The position numbers and the translations under genes were made by a program. Shown one piece after another: positions 23,410-35,776 of a stretch of 64,000 bases of DNA (positions within the stretch are counted from its first letter, which is position 1; the number at the start of each line of letters is the position of its first letter). The notes beneath the pieces are model-generated. The model was not told the DNA's origin, did no database searches, and saw only the letters and a program-made list of their open reading frames with translations. Source of the DNA: Elmis aenea. Its lineage: Eukaryota > Arthropoda > Insecta > Coleoptera > Elmidae. Location: assembly GCA_947652605.1 (NCBI GenBank), contig OX393577.1, positions 27,841,466 to 27,905,465 on the forward strand. The letters are read 5' to 3'.

Positions 23410-24572
23410 TTAAACGACTTATTATTCAATACTACCTACAAAATAAATTTCGTCAGTAAAATACTTCAAAATAATTGCAAATTTTTAGTTTACATTTATT
23501 TTATCCAACTCTACATTTATCATTATTGTAAAAATAATTAAGTACTTTTCATGCCATTTTACGGTTAACTGCAACGACGTGCTTAAGTAGATACTTAAGC
23601 ACGATGAGTGACTATTTTTAGAATAATTAATATTGCTCTCATTACTCTTAATGATCTAAGTACATACTTCTAAGTAGTTATAACAGTAACAACAAATATT
23701 GAAAATAAATAGCTGCAAATGCGCAGATTTAGACTCTTGTTTAAGAATGAAATAATTTAAAACTGAAAATTCTCGTCGTAAACAAAATAAAATACTGCTT
23801 TTTATATTTTAGTTTAGTTGTGCAAACATTCTTGATTTTTAAAATTTGCACTATAATATGAAGAAACAAGATAACAAGGGAGCTTTTTCTGTTGGTGATA
23901 TATTTATTTATAAGTGGTTGTTCATTCAAAGTAACTTATGTTGTATGTAAGTTTGTGCGCTTCATTAAAATATACTAATCTAATTTATTGTATTTGTCTT
24001 GAAGATAAATTCTTTAAAATTGTCACATATTTGTTCTACTTTATCAATTTTTTTTTATTTACAAAGTAGCGCAAAGCTATGAAACTGTTAAACAATTATT
24101 ATAGATTAAAAAATCAAATAAATTGAGCGAATAATTTTTAATTTAATCTTCATATTGTATTCCTGGTTAATTTTATCAAATTTGTTTTTAAAACAATTAC
24201 TTATTTTTAAATTTTTTAAATTATACGCGCAATGTTTTACTAACAATTTTATTTTTATATAAAGTTTTTCAATCAAGTAAGTACTCTAGTTTGATTGTTT
24301 GATACTTTAATGGGAAAAAAGATTTTTTAATGATAACCACGTGCATGTATGTAACATTTGGTGAAACTGAAGAAAATATTCTAATAGATATTAAACCGAA
24401 TCTTTATTGCATATTTGTTTAATAGAACTGCGCGATATGCCTCCTGGTCATGCCCAGCAGCAATACCTTTTAGGTGAAAACTAACAGAGTCATTAATAGA
24501 CGAGTATCCATAGGCAACTTAGTTTAATTTAATAGCAGCTTCTTAACCAGAGTTATCGTGAACTAACTTCCA

Positions 24573-24611
24573 TATATTCGTGACGTTACGATGCGACAGA
24601 GTGCAGTCAGT
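24573..24611 (+). promoter_or_regulatory. Possible core promoter of the + strand EGF gene
   Basis: A TATATT (24573) and a TCAGT initiator (24607-24611) precede the ATG at 24623. The spacing of 36 bp is a little long, and the 5' UTR would be only about 14 nt, so this is tentative. Confidence 0.3.
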
Positions 24612-24622
24612 GAGTGCATAAA

Positions 24623-24668
24623 ATGAATACGGGAATATGCGTGTGTCTATTGACAATTTTTGAACTAG
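24623..24668 (+). CDS. Signal-peptide exon of the + strand EGF gene
   Basis: 46 nt (15 codons plus one base) with ATG in AAAATGA context and a GTAAGG donor. The hydrophobic core ICVCLLTIF continues into exon 2 (GIFDSLQ). Its length is identical to exon 1 of the convergent paralogue, which supports the call. Confidence 0.75.
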
Positions 24669-27600
24669 GTAAGGTTTAGAAAATAAATTTGAATACAAAA
24701 AGTGTTAAATTTGTCCCTTCCTATTTACATTGTTTACTATTATACATTTAACGGATAGTAAATACAACAACAAAATGAAATCGTGACTTAGTTAATATAC
24801 TCCAAAACTAACTAAAATAAACTTAAGGACCTTCAGTTACTGATTTTATGAAGCTTTCTGTTTTATGTTTGGCTGAAAATAATCCATTCTAATGTATCGT
24901 CCAAAATCAAGAAAAATAAACGCGAATTGTTTCAGACGCAACTTGACATAATTTTTGAGTTCATGCAGGTCTTGGTTTTAATAATAAATTGACAATTTAA
25001 TTTGAAAACAACATTAGCAGTTTGTGTGAAAACTGTTAAGAAACTACGTTTAGCATATGGATATTGCATCGTGTACATCATTAATAAAATAGTAGGGTAG
25101 AAATGCAAACGTGATATTCATAGTTAGGTACTGAAAAGAAGTAGAATAAACCAAAACAATCTCACTGAAAACGTATAGGAACCCAAAAAAATTCGAAAAA
25201 GTCATATTTTTATTGATAGGTTAAGAGATGAGCACTTTAAAAGAAAAAATTAAAAAAGTTACCAAAAACAGAAACAGGAAGAAAAAAGCAGTTCTAAACG
25301 CCTGTAATATTCATTTGACGTCCGGGAGCCCTTTAACATTGTAGCTACGCCACCGAGGTAACAGCAATGTGATCAAAAGGACGATAAACGTAGTTTTATT
25401 CAAAAATAAATGAGACCTAAACAAGACGTGTCCACTTTCGTTTGTTTTTGACACAGCTAGATGTTGTGAAACCAATTTGTATCTATCAAAAATTCCTCAT
25501 ATAAAATTCGAAACATTTACATTTAAATAATTATATCAACAGCATTGTTCGTTTACCCATGCGTTATCCTAAATTTATCTTTAAAAAAAGACATTTAACG
25601 CTGTGTGGGATATTTTAATAACATTTTATACTGCTCACACCTGAATTCTTTATCAACTATCGTAAGATTAAGTTTTAAAACGCACGTAGGTTTTGTTCAG
25701 TAGAATTAATTCGAGTATTTGACAAATTATCTGCATAAATTTGACCTGGTTTAACCTTTCATCTTACTTCGTCATTGCCATATGGTTAAAATATGAGGAA
25801 CTACGCTATTCCGGGCAGATATGACCGATGAAATAAATGAGCGCCACTACGGCTTAAGACACCTTCACCTTCCTTATACGTTCTACTCCACAAACGTAAA
25901 CTTTTCTACAACCGCTATGTTGGGCTTATTAAGTCGATTATGAAACGGTTTGAATATTTTTATTCCCCTTTATGTCATCGATTACGTTTAATGGCTTCTA
26001 AAACGAAAATTAACATATATCGAACATAATTGTTAGGGGTCATTGCTATGAACTTAATTTTACGGGTCTCAGTGACGACCTATAAGGCAAAATACATATC
26101 GTAATTGCAAGAGTAATGTAAATAGGGCATCTGCAAGTAGACTATGTTCTAATATTTAAATTGACCTACTAATCGCAGTTGGTTAGGTTTTTATTAAATC
26201 ACAAAAAAGATTTGACCATTATAATTTATTTTTCTACAATGCATACAAGAAAAAGAAACTAACCTTTTCAATTAAATAAATCATATTTAAATTTATTTAA
26301 TATTATTTAATATTAATTGTTTTCCATTTATTCTACAGAATAGTTTGTAAAATACTCATAATTAATTTTAAATTCATCTTTAGCAATACTATATTTAGAT
26401 CCATATGCAGTTGAAGCTAAAAACTAAATCCATCACTAAGATATTATTAGTTTATACAGTACCTATACAATTTTTTCGGATATTTTATTACAGCATAACA
26501 TATTAATAAGCTACTAGATTCCCACAAAATTCCATTGCAATTAATAATAACATACCCAGTGCTACCATCTGTTATATTTATTAAGTATTGGTAGAATTCC
26601 AATTTAAAAGATTTACGAGTTTTGCTCGTCTATTTAACCATATAAATATGTAAATATTTCATAATCAAACCAGAATTTCATAGTTTTTAACTCCTCTATT
26701 ACTAGTTTCTTCTTTGCTTGTCTTCAAAAAATTTTACCAACGAATTATTAATGATTGTCGCTTGTGTTTATAACAAAATTGTAAATCATGGATACCATTG
26801 AATATTGAAGACCACACGCCCTCGACAAACATTTAATTCATTTTCAAATTGAGTGTCAATACTATGATTTTCGTAAGACATATAAAGACAACAAGAGGTT
26901 TTACAAAATCTCTTTTATTTCTTTATTTGTCATTGCTAATACCTAATATTGGACTAATACTGATTGTGATTTGCACATTTTGTTACTTTTGTTGTTGTTT
27001 GGGAATTAACACACCCTTACAAAGTTTTCAATAAAAAATCAATTTATTTGAAAACTAGAGATTTATGAATTAATTGGTAAACGGGTCTAGGAACATTCTT
27101 CGCCCACAATTCTTCGCCTCCACAATTCTTCGGCCACAATTCTTCGCCCACAATTCTTCGCAGCCAAAATTTTTTTGCCGCCACAATTTTTCGCCACATA
27201 CAAGCATATCAGAAATTTTATTTGTAAATGTGATTGTTTTTATTTATAACCTATGTTAAGTTAATTTAATTTTTATTCATGCTATAATTACATAAACAAG
27301 ATTAAAAATCACAACATACGCTATTTATGTAGCAATTTTTAAACATAATTTGAAAAGAAGAATATTACTCCTATACAAGAAACAACTTTAAGATATTGTA
27401 AAATATTCTGTAAAAATTACGTTATAAATAAAAACAATCACATTTACAAATAAAATTTGTGATATGCTTGTATGCGGAGAAAAATTGTGGAGGCGAAGAA
27501 TTGTGGGCGAAGAATTGTGGACGAAGAATGTTCCTAGACCCTATCCAGACGATTAGGTTTTTGGCTAACAGAAGGCGGACTCGACTAAATGCACATTATA

Positions 27601-30600
27601 CCAAATATGATATGGGAAATGCTACAACAAAATTGTGCTTTTTCCCAAAGTTGGGGATATTGGTTTTCTGTTTAAATATTGACCCAAAAATTAGTTTTAT
27701 CATTTTTAAATTTGATCTTAGCCAAACTATCATTTTGTAGCTCGATAATATTTTCTTAAAGGGTTATCTCTACATCAAACGCATCTATTCCAAATGGATC
27801 TATCTTTTTACTGTGGCCCACTTATAAATTTGTAGGGCTCCCTACAATCAAAATTTTTTTTTGTAGTGCCCTCAGAAATGGCTGTGGCCCTCGTTGAGAA
27901 CCACTGGTTTACACAACTGTCTTGTATATTCAGTGCACTAATCATATAATCTAATGAATCATGATGTGAAAGGCAATAATCGGCCGATTAATCGGCAATC
28001 TGCCTTTAAGCTAAGACCGATTAATCGGTAATCGACCAATTTACTTATAGATACACCCCTGCGACGCAATATCGAAACATTGCCTCTACTAAATATTACT
28101 GAATTAAAACTCACATTTTTATTTTAGGAATATTTGACTCCCTTCAAAATGTCACCTTTAATGAAAATGAAAGATATTCGCAAGTAACAAATTTGATAGC
28201 TCGACAAAATTACATCGCTAATAGTTCCAGTAGTGTGCAACCGCCATCACGTCAACTATTTAATTCAGTACCATCAACCACAACAACAGAACCACAGGCC
28301 ATCGAAATCACCACCCACAAACAAAATCTGTATAGAAGACACGATGTTACAACACAATCGACATTTTCTAATAGTTTACTTCCTTATGACGCTCAGACAA
28401 AGTTAGTCATTTTAAGAAATAGTTCCAATGATAATAATAATGTAAAAAAAGCACAGGGTTATAAGCGGAAAAATAAAACCAAAAAAAGAAATAGAAACAA
28501 AAAAGGTAAAAGTATAACAGTTCGACAATATGGGGAAGAAAGTATGTCAGATGCTATGATTAACGACAGTCGCCAAAACAATAGTCGCAAGAATAAAAGA
28601 CGACAAAAAAAGGCCAGGAAACGAAGAAATAAATTTAGAAGAGGTAGACATAAGAAAAAAAACAAAATCTTCGAAATTACGCAAGCAATTGCGGCAAAGA
28701 ATCAATTTAAAAATATCTCAACCTCAAACTATAAACATGAAAATCTTTCTGAAAACAATATAAATATACCACAAACTAATCCTAGCTTTAATAACTTTGG
28801 TGTTGATTCGTCTACGTCTGCTATCTACAGTATCGTAAAAATTCCTTTGGACACCACAGCCGCTCCGGTGACGGAGGGTATTTTTATAAACGCATTAACA
28901 GAAGACGGAAATGAAGTACCCACTAGCGGTGACAAGAACTACGCGTTATACTTGGAAAATAAACAAACGAAAAAACATGGAGATTATATTAAAACTGATG
29001 ACTTAGTAAACGCTATTCCAAAAATAACGTTTTCAGAAGTCAAAGTTTCATCTCCCCTAGCAGTAAGTCAAAAGAATTTTGATAATACCGTACACAAATC
29101 AAACATTCATCTACCTTTTCCAACAACCAATCTCGATTCATTTAATAAAATACATTGGTACACAGATACAACTTCAAAATGTTATTTTAATCGGGGTGGC
29201 TGTGCACATTTTTGCAATGAATATGAAGAAAAAGTTATCTGTTCGTGTTTGGAAGGCTTCACTCTGGCTTATGACGGCAAAAGTTGCATAGGTAAGTTAT
29301 TTAGTTATCTTGCAGCTCTTCGATGTTTCCAGGCACTTTAATTTTAATACAATTATTTTAATTTCAAATAACATTTGTTTGAAGGTCTGCGTTTAAAGAG
29401 TCAGGGGATAAACTAGCAAGGGTCGAAATAAAACAATTGAAGTTGATTATTATTTTTTCATGGCAACGTTAATTTTTATTTTACATTTCGTCATTTGTTA
29501 GCTGATGTGCTTATTTTTTAAAATAAACATATAAAATAATATCTCATTGTAAAACGAAAAAACAATCTTTATATCTCAATTATTGCCTACTTAGACAACC
29601 ATTTAAAAAAAATGGTTTCAGTATTATTCCATATACATTTTATTATTATTATTATTATTAAGTATCTATTATTCGCACAAAAAGTTATACAGGGTGTTTG
29701 TTAAATATTGCGAAAAAATTCAAGTGATGGTTTCTTACCAAAAATTAAGGGGGATCTTTCATATAAAATTTTTTTCTTAGACGTCTCCTTTCGGAGATAG
29801 GTACTTACACCACCTTAAAGGGGAGCGGTAAAATTAGGTTTTTATTTTATTTCTCAAATTTGGATAAATGTAGGAGAATGATATTTGGCAGAGATGTTTT
29901 ATACTTATTAAAACGTTTCCCATAGTAATATTTTTAAACATCTCCCACCTTCACAGGAGGCTGAAAAGTGCGACCCCTGTTATTTTTTTTAAATCAGAAC
30001 TTTATAGTGGGTTAAAATTTTGCAATTAAAAAATGTTTGTTTGAAAGATTGAGTTATTTAGAAACTTTTTTTATTGTTTAGTTTTTCTCGTAAAAGCTAC
30101 ATTTTTTGAGTAAAAAATAAAATAAACAAACATGAACTATCAAATATTCCAATATAAACGAATCATTTTGGTCGTTGCCATGGTTTGTTTATGTTCCTAT
30201 TGGATAGAAGTGACGGGTGTAATTCATTTTGACGTTTACGTGACGACAACGCTAAGACGCCCGTCAATTCTACCCAATAGGCACATAAACAAACCATGGC
30301 AACGACCAAAATGATTTTTTTTATATTGAAATATTTGATGGTTCATGTTTAGTTATTTTATTTTTTACTCAAAAACTGTAGAATTTACGAGAATAACTAA
30401 GGAATAAAAAAAGTTTATAAATAAATCAAGCTCTCAAATAAAAAAAAATTAATTGCAAACCATAAAGTTCTGGTAAAAAAACCAACAGGGGCCGCACTTT
30501 TCATATTACTATTGGAAACCTTTAAATAAGTATAAGACATAAACCCAAATATCATTCTCCTACATTTATCCAAATTTGAAAAATAAAATAAAAACCTAAT

Positions 30601-33600
30601 TTTATCGCTCCCTTTAGCGAGATGTAACTCCAAAAGGAGACGACTAAGGAAACAATTTTATATAAAAGACCCCCTTAATTTTTGATAAGGAATCACCACC
30701 CAATTTTTTTGCAATATTTAAGAAACACCATGTATTTAAAAATTTTACTTTATTCATTAAAAAATTCACCAAAATTCTTTTTTACATTTTTGTGTATTGG
30801 TAACGATTGCCGACATATTTGAGTTTAAACATTTTGACCGATTTCAGTTTTTTCGTTATATCATGTAAGTCATGGAATTTAAAAAAAAACAAGATCTTTT
30901 TTAAAGTACACTCCTAAAGAGCTAAATTTTGTCCCATTTATCCAAAGTTGCATTTTCATTATTTACGGAGATAGTGCCACATCGAAAAGTGAAACATCCT
31001 GTATACAACACAAAAATGTTTAACGTTTTAGATATAAATGAATGCTTTACTGATAACGGTGGCTGCGAAAAATACTGCCATAACACTCTGGGATTCTATT
31101 TCTGCAGTTGTCCAGAGGGTTATAGACTAGCTGATGATTTAAGTTCTTGTGAAGACGTGAATGAGTGTTTATTGAACAACGGCCATGGACCTTGTCACGA
31201 CCTTTGCGAAAACACTATAGGATCTTATATTTGCGAGTGTTCTAGATTAAACGGAACACGCTTGGCAAAAAATAAACATGTTTGTGAGGACATTGATGAA
31301 TGTAAAGAAGGACGAAGTGGTTGTTCGCACGGATGTATAAACACTCATGGACGAGCGTTCTGTACTTGTCCGGAAGGAATGGAGTTGAATTCAGATTGGA
31401 AGACATGCTCAGGTAAAGATTTTTGAAAAATATCGTGCAATAATTTTAGAAAAGTTGTACATATACAACTGTTAACTGTATAATATTTCTATTGGTACTG
31501 TATAGGTTGATGCATAATTATTTATCATTTTACTAGTATCCTTCGAATGTGCCAAATTTGCCATTTTGTTTCATTTTTTTTAAACCAATATATTCCTTAC
31601 TATCCAGGTAGTAAAAATGCGTGTCGATAACCACCTTCATATTCGTCGTATCATGCTTTATCAAGTTGAAAAAGGATGAACTGCAGTGCAGTCATTTCGC
31701 GATCTTAACGAACTCTTCGGTGAAGAAACAATCGGTGAATGTTAAGTTCAAAAATGGTTCGATCGTTTCAAATCTGGCCACACAAGGAAGAGAACATTCA
31801 TCTAATTTTGATGATCAGGTTCTTGAGAAGGTCCTGGAAGTAGATTAAAATTTGACAAGATTGCTGGCCGAATAATTCAATGTCGACCATTCCACAATCA
31901 GCAGACGCTTTAAAAAGCTCGGTAAGTTAGGATGGATTCCTTACGAGCTCTTCGTAGGCAACAAGGCCAGCCGAGTCCGCATCTTTACCCAATTGCTTGA
32001 GCGAAACGAGAAAATTTTCTTTCTTCAATATCTGGTGACCGGTGATGAGTCATGGCTTCTCTTCAAAAATTTCAGAAGGCGTGCGTTCATCCCAGCTAGA
32101 CTCCGAAAATAAAATCCCACCGAAGCACCTGCTGACTACAACGTTTTAATCGCTTGCTCGAAAACTGGCAGACGGGGAAAGTTTACGATGATTGGATGAA
32201 CTTGTTGCCGATGTCGACGCGAGGATCGCGTCGCAAACTGTAATTTTTATATCCCTGGAATCGATCGTTTGCCAGCAAATAGGAATCAGTTATCGAAGTG
32301 GACGGCGATTCTGCTCCAAATTAATGATCATTTAAACAAGTTTTAGGTGTACTTTATTGTTTTATAATTGAATAAATTTAGAATCAAAAAACGATCGTAA
32401 ATTATGCACAAACCTATAAAAATACATTTATTTAATTTTAGTAGATACTTATTAATAAAATATGAACTGATAAAATAACCCATATGATTTATTTAAACGT
32501 CGTTTGTTTTTTAAAGATATCGATGAATGCTTGGAAGAAAAGGTTCAGGAAGAGTGCATTCATGGATGTATCAATACGATTGGATCGTATCACTGTGTAA
32601 AAATTATTGATACACAAAGCGATCAATCCGGAAAATTTTTAGACGCCCCAGCACACATAGCTTGCCCTCCACTTTTTCCACCAAAACACGGTTTTCTAGA
32701 TTGCTCAAGAGAAAAGGCTGCATTCCTACGACTAAAATCAAGAACAGGCAGATACAGAGTCACAAATCGACCAGGGACGTTTTGTCGATTAGTATGTCCA
32801 ATTGGTTTTAAAAACGTTGGTGATTTTCGATTAACATGCGATATTAATGGAAAATGGAAAGGAGACAACTCAGGATTTTGCTCTCGTAAGTAAATCATCT
32901 TTAAAAAAAGAATACCTATACAGGGTGGTGCTTTTTTCGATGCTCACCATTGCTATTTTGGAAACGGTAAGCAATACAAGGTCGGTTAAATTAGAGAAAA
33001 ATTGCACATTTATATAGAGATTAAGAATCTTAAAAGAAATCCTGGATATTTTGATTCGTTTTTGATTTTTTACAAAAAAACTGAAAAATGTGATTTTAGA
33101 AAAATATTATTATCTTCCCTACCATTGACGCTATTTCATTTAAACTTGGTAACTTTATGTTTTTGACCGTCCTGGGTTTGATGACGTCAACAGAAATTTT
33201 CTAAGCCTTCTAGATTTCAAGTTGCGATAGTCAACTTTTTTATTTCTTATGGCCGCCATATTGGATTTTTACACCATCAGACAGACAAAAAAATTTACTT
33301 TTCGGATTGGTAACCAACATAACTTTTTTCTTTCAAAAAACTTGTTTAAATTTGAAAATTTGTGTAAATAATTCATAAAATCGAGAATGCTCTGGAAAAC
33401 AATTGAAACTATGATATAAATATCGAAGATAGCAATGGTGAGCATCGAAAAGAGCACCACCCTGTATACCATATATAAATAAATATAATTATTGTAGATC
33501 TTGTACCTCGAAATTATGACAGTTGGTTCAACTACATTAAAATTACTTGGGGTACGGTACGACATGTGTGGTTAAATAATGTATTATATTTACTAAAATT

Positions 33601-34041
33601 GTTATTGAGTGAATTAAAATACTAATATGTACTCTAAAGATTTATATTTTTGTTCTTTTAAATAACGCTTATTTAATATTTTTTATTTAAATTGGGGAAA
33701 GGGCCCAATACGGCCTGGACTTTTTTACCAATTAAAATCACCATGTAAATTTTATCAGTTCTCTGATATTGACTGTAATTGCAGCTTACTCCATGCCTAA
33801 AATAAAATGTCCTGGGCCCATTGAAACTGTATTAGAGTACGGAAAAAGTACTGCACACATTAAATTTCCACAGCCAACCACAAATGTGGACTGGAAATAT
33901 ATTAAAGCTATACCTGTATTCGCTAAGGATCTGCAAGTTGAATTGCCCCAAGGGCATCATTGGTTAACTTTTAAGGCTATGGATCCCACCACATATATCA
34001 CCGCTAAATGCTCAATATATATAACTGTTAGAAAAGATTAA
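24623..34041 (+). CDS. Secreted EGF/Sushi/HYR-domain protein, five exons, 738 aa
   Basis: Exons are 24623-24668, 28128-29291, 31032-31412, 32517-32885 and 33785-34041. They total 2217 nt in one frame, and every internal junction is phase 1, which is typical of shuffled extracellular modules. The order is: signal peptide (MNTGICVCLLTIFELG); a Ser/Thr-rich stretch; a strongly basic Lys/Arg region (about 128-195, with RKRR); a divergent EGF (367-402); three EGF repeats of the calcium-binding type (404-530); half an EGF and a Sushi domain (531-653); and a HYR domain (654-738). I infer a secreted matrix or cell-surface protein. The gene faces its larger paralogue at 35664-62013. Introns 2-4 are filled largely by transposons but all splice sites are intact. 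I do not recognise a specific orthologue. Confidence 0.85.
24669..28127 (+). other. Intron 1 of the + strand EGF gene
   Basis: A 3.46-kb intron. It holds a foldback element (27083-27541), a fragment reading GAGAACCACTGG (27845-27915) like a hAT terminus, and a hAT-like right end (27950-28055). The rest is AT-rich with no exon-like sequence seen, although a missed phase-1 exon cannot be excluded. Confidence 0.6.
27083..27541. mobile_element. Foldback element with iterated CTTCG ends
   Basis: Left end GGGTCTAGGAACATTCTTCG, right end its inverse finishing CCTAGACCC. Each arm contains reiterated ACAATTCTTCGCC units. The inner arms also pair (ATTTGTAAATGTGATTG / CAATCACATTTACAAAT). No target duplication was recognised. 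Confidence 0.7.
28128..29291 (+). CDS. Basic-region exon with first EGF
   Basis: Residues 16-403. It encodes a Thr/Ser-rich segment, then a run dominated by Lys, Arg and Asn (for example KRKNKTKKRNRNKK and RKNKRRQKKARKRR), then low-complexity sequence. The last 36 residues are a six-cysteine EGF module starting CYFNRGGCAHFC. The dibasic RKRR could be a proprotein-convertase site (inference). Confidence 0.88.
29310..31003. repeat. Dispersed repeat split by a foldback insertion (fills intron 2)
   Basis: 29310-29500 and 30775-31003 match the left and right parts of 59520-59985 (blocks TTTAAAGAGTCAGGGGATA, AAATAAAACAATTGAAGT, ACACTCCTAAAGAGCTAAA and AAAGTGAAACATCCTGTATA). Between them sits the foldback element at 29690. 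The repeat begins about 18 bp after the exon 2 donor and ends about 30 bp before exon 3. Confidence 0.65.
29690..30732. mobile_element. Complete 1.04-kb foldback transposon in intron 2
   Basis: Ends TA-CAGGGTGTTTG and AACACCATG-TA. The arms pair over most of their length, including GAGAATGATATTTGG / CAAATATCATTCTC and CGTTGCCATGGTTTGTTTATG / CATAAACAAACCATGGCAACG. No transposase. TA flanks. Confidence 0.82.
31032..31412 (+). CDS. Triple calcium-binding EGF exon
   Basis: Residues 404-530. Three EGF modules begin DINEC, DVNEC and DIDEC, the Asp-x-Asn/Asp-Glu signature of calcium binding. It is 381 nt, exactly as long as 41805-42185 of the paralogue, and shares blocks such as ECLLNNGHGPC and RSGCSHGC. 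Confidence 0.93.
31503..32416 (+). pseudogene. Decayed mariner element in intron 3
   Basis: The inverted ends TAGGTTGATGCATAATTA and TAATTATGCACAAACCTA-like are flanked by TA. Inside, on the + strand, are broken pieces of a mariner transposase: a helix-turn-helix part around KWFDRF (31755) and TGDESW (about 32040) with the catalytic Asp region. Several stops and frameshifts show that it is dead. Confidence 0.88.
32517..32885 (+). CDS. Half-EGF plus Sushi exon
   Basis: It starts DIDEC and supplies only the first four EGF cysteines (…HGCINTIGSYHC). After a 22-residue linker a four-cysteine Sushi/CCP module follows, from CPPLFPPKHG to GKWKGDNSGFC. The donor GTAAGT follows TCTC. Confidence 0.88.
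32921..33464. mobile_element. Foldback element in intron 4
   Basis: TA-CAGGGTGGTGC…TTTCGATGCTCACCATTGCTA on the left pairs with TAGCAATGGTGAGCATCGAAA…GCACCACCCTG-TA on the right. It begins 35 bp after the exon 4 donor. Confidence 0.85.
33785..34041 (+). CDS. Terminal HYR-domain exon
   Basis: The acceptor TGTAATTGCAG opens KIKCPGPIETV and runs to CSIYITVRKD and TAA. The pattern is a hyalin repeat (HYR), an Ig-like extracellular fold. It corresponds to exons 9-10 of the paralogue fused without their intron. An AATAAA lies just after the stop. Confidence 0.85.
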
Positions 34042-35663
34042 CAAATAAAGTTATAAAATAGTACTGCATGTTAAGACATTTATAAAAAATATAAGCCACC
34101 ATCAGCGACAATTTCTGTATCAGAATTTTTAAATCTAACTTTAAGTAGAAATAGTTTATACAAATTAAAAAATGTACAGATTAAAAAATAAATGAATTGT
34201 TTACATTGAATTTTTTTACTTTCTAATGGATAGTTTGTCATACATATGAAGTTTTATTTAAAAATTTTAAATGTGGAACCATAAACTATATCACATCAAT
34301 GATCTGATATTATTTATATTATAATTTCATTTACTATTACATAAATTCAAGGTACATTTTTAAAATCTAAATAAAACTGCAATGCAGAGAAAAAGTTTGA
34401 TAATTTAAAAAAATAAATATTTCTATTGAGTCTTCCTCGCTGACTCTTTGTTAACAAACGCCTTTACTGAGTGATTATAAAATTATTCTATAAACTTTTT
34501 GAACCAACAAATATTACGCCACACTTTTTTTATTCAATTCCCTATAATATTATTGATAATGCGGATTATCATCTAGTAACCGTTATTTTGTTTAGTAGGT
34601 GCTGAATATATTTAATAAATTAATTTTGACTGATATTATCGTAATTTTTAGAACTTGACTTAAATTTTTAAATCAGCAAAATTGTGGTGCACCAAAAATA
34701 ATTCAACAGCGATCATTTATTTTGCATTATAGCAAAAAAATTAATAAAAAAGTAATTCGTTTTTAAATATGGGTTTATTTCATACATTTTATAAAATTCT
34801 ATCAGTTACAGAATACAGAACATGTAGGAAAATTAGCTTATGATACACAAAGCTACAAGACGCTAACGCACTTTTTTATAAATAAACAATGTATGTAAAT
34901 GATTTGCGTTATTTGAATTTTTATGTCATACTCTCAGCAACATCTGTTGTAAAAATAAAATGGTTGATGCCTTAACTTTATTTCTTGTGGTTTACTTTCG
35001 TTGTCGGGATAAAAGTGACTGGTACGAGTTTTATATTGCGTGTTTACGGGTTTATTAACTCTCACATGACTCCACCGGCATCCCGCTTGGCTTGTTATAT
35101 TATTCTGAAAATAAAGAAAGTACCAGTTATATACTCATCATATGGCAATAATATTAAAATCAAAATACTAGGTTTGTTCCAGGAAGATTATGTACAATCC
35201 GAAGAACGATCAGGCGTTTGCGCAGCATTAATATCGCGTTCCAGCACAGTCAAATAAATTCATGAACTAACTAGTTTGTGGATTGTAAAAACAGTACATT
35301 AACGAAGGCAAGAAGTATTGATGGATTTTTACACGAATGTGTTCTCTGGTAGCTACGCATTGGGCATCGCCTGCTCAATTCTACGCATTGACGTATTTTA
35401 ATATGTTTACACAATTCAATAGACACAAATGTTATGCTACTAATTAAGTATTCCGTAAAGGCGTTCCGGCAGCGGCTAATACATTTATTTATACATAGTT
35501 GACGCATGAGCGTAAACCAGTTCATGTATCAGTATTTGAATTAGTACAAAATGCACTGCTGGAATAAATCTACTATGATGAGCAGTTTAATACGACTTCA
35601 GCAAAAAATAACTTTTTATTCTATTCTTCTATTCTTTCTAACTTCAATTCAACTTAACGCGAA
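34042..35663. other. Region between the convergent EGF genes
   Basis: AT-rich and without a recognised gene. It contains the second copy of the 9.8-kb repeat (35175-35570) and several AATAAA motifs on the + strand (34044, 34188) that could end the left gene. Confidence 0.6.
35175..35570. repeat. Dispersed MITE-like repeat, copy 2
   Basis: Same order of blocks as 9828-10290: GTTCCAGGAAGATTATGTAC, ATATCGCGTTCCAGCA, GTAAAAACAGTACATTAACG and CACTGCTGGAATAAA. Divergence is moderate. Confidence 0.6.
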
Positions 35664-35776
35664 CTAACATGTACTTACATCGTAATTATCTGGAGAATTA
35701 GACATATACTGAATGCCGTGTGGACAAATAAGAATAGCTCTATATCGACTTGGTTGATGTTCTAGTGTTTCTGTAC
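35664..35776 (-). CDS. Probable last exon of the large gene
   Basis: It encodes TETLEHQPSRYRAILICPHG… and reaches a TAG five codons after a perfect GTAAGT (…NYD|GTAAGT). The real end is either this stop or a donor to an exon that I could not find downstream. Confidence 0.55.

Larger units (their letters stand above)
18500..24622. other. Repeat-rich intergenic region
   Basis: Apart from the elements listed separately, the sequence is AT-rich with no convincing open frame. Many short frames occur only inside inverted repeats. Confidence 0.6.

Noticed and set aside
26849..27034. Hydrophobic 61-codon frame resembling a membrane peptide
   Set aside because: It is intronic and AT-rich, with no conserved motif or splice support; probably chance.
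28459..28665. Minus-strand frame rich in Leu and Phe resembling a membrane segment
   Set aside because: It is the antisense of the Lys/Arg-rich coding tract of the + strand EGF gene.
29641..29664. TTA microsatellite
   Set aside because: A short trinucleotide run that is common in AT-rich insect DNA; not informative on its own.
30132..30314. 60-codon frame with a hydrophobic start in intron 2
   Set aside because: It spans the centre of a foldback transposon and reads through its inverted repeat.
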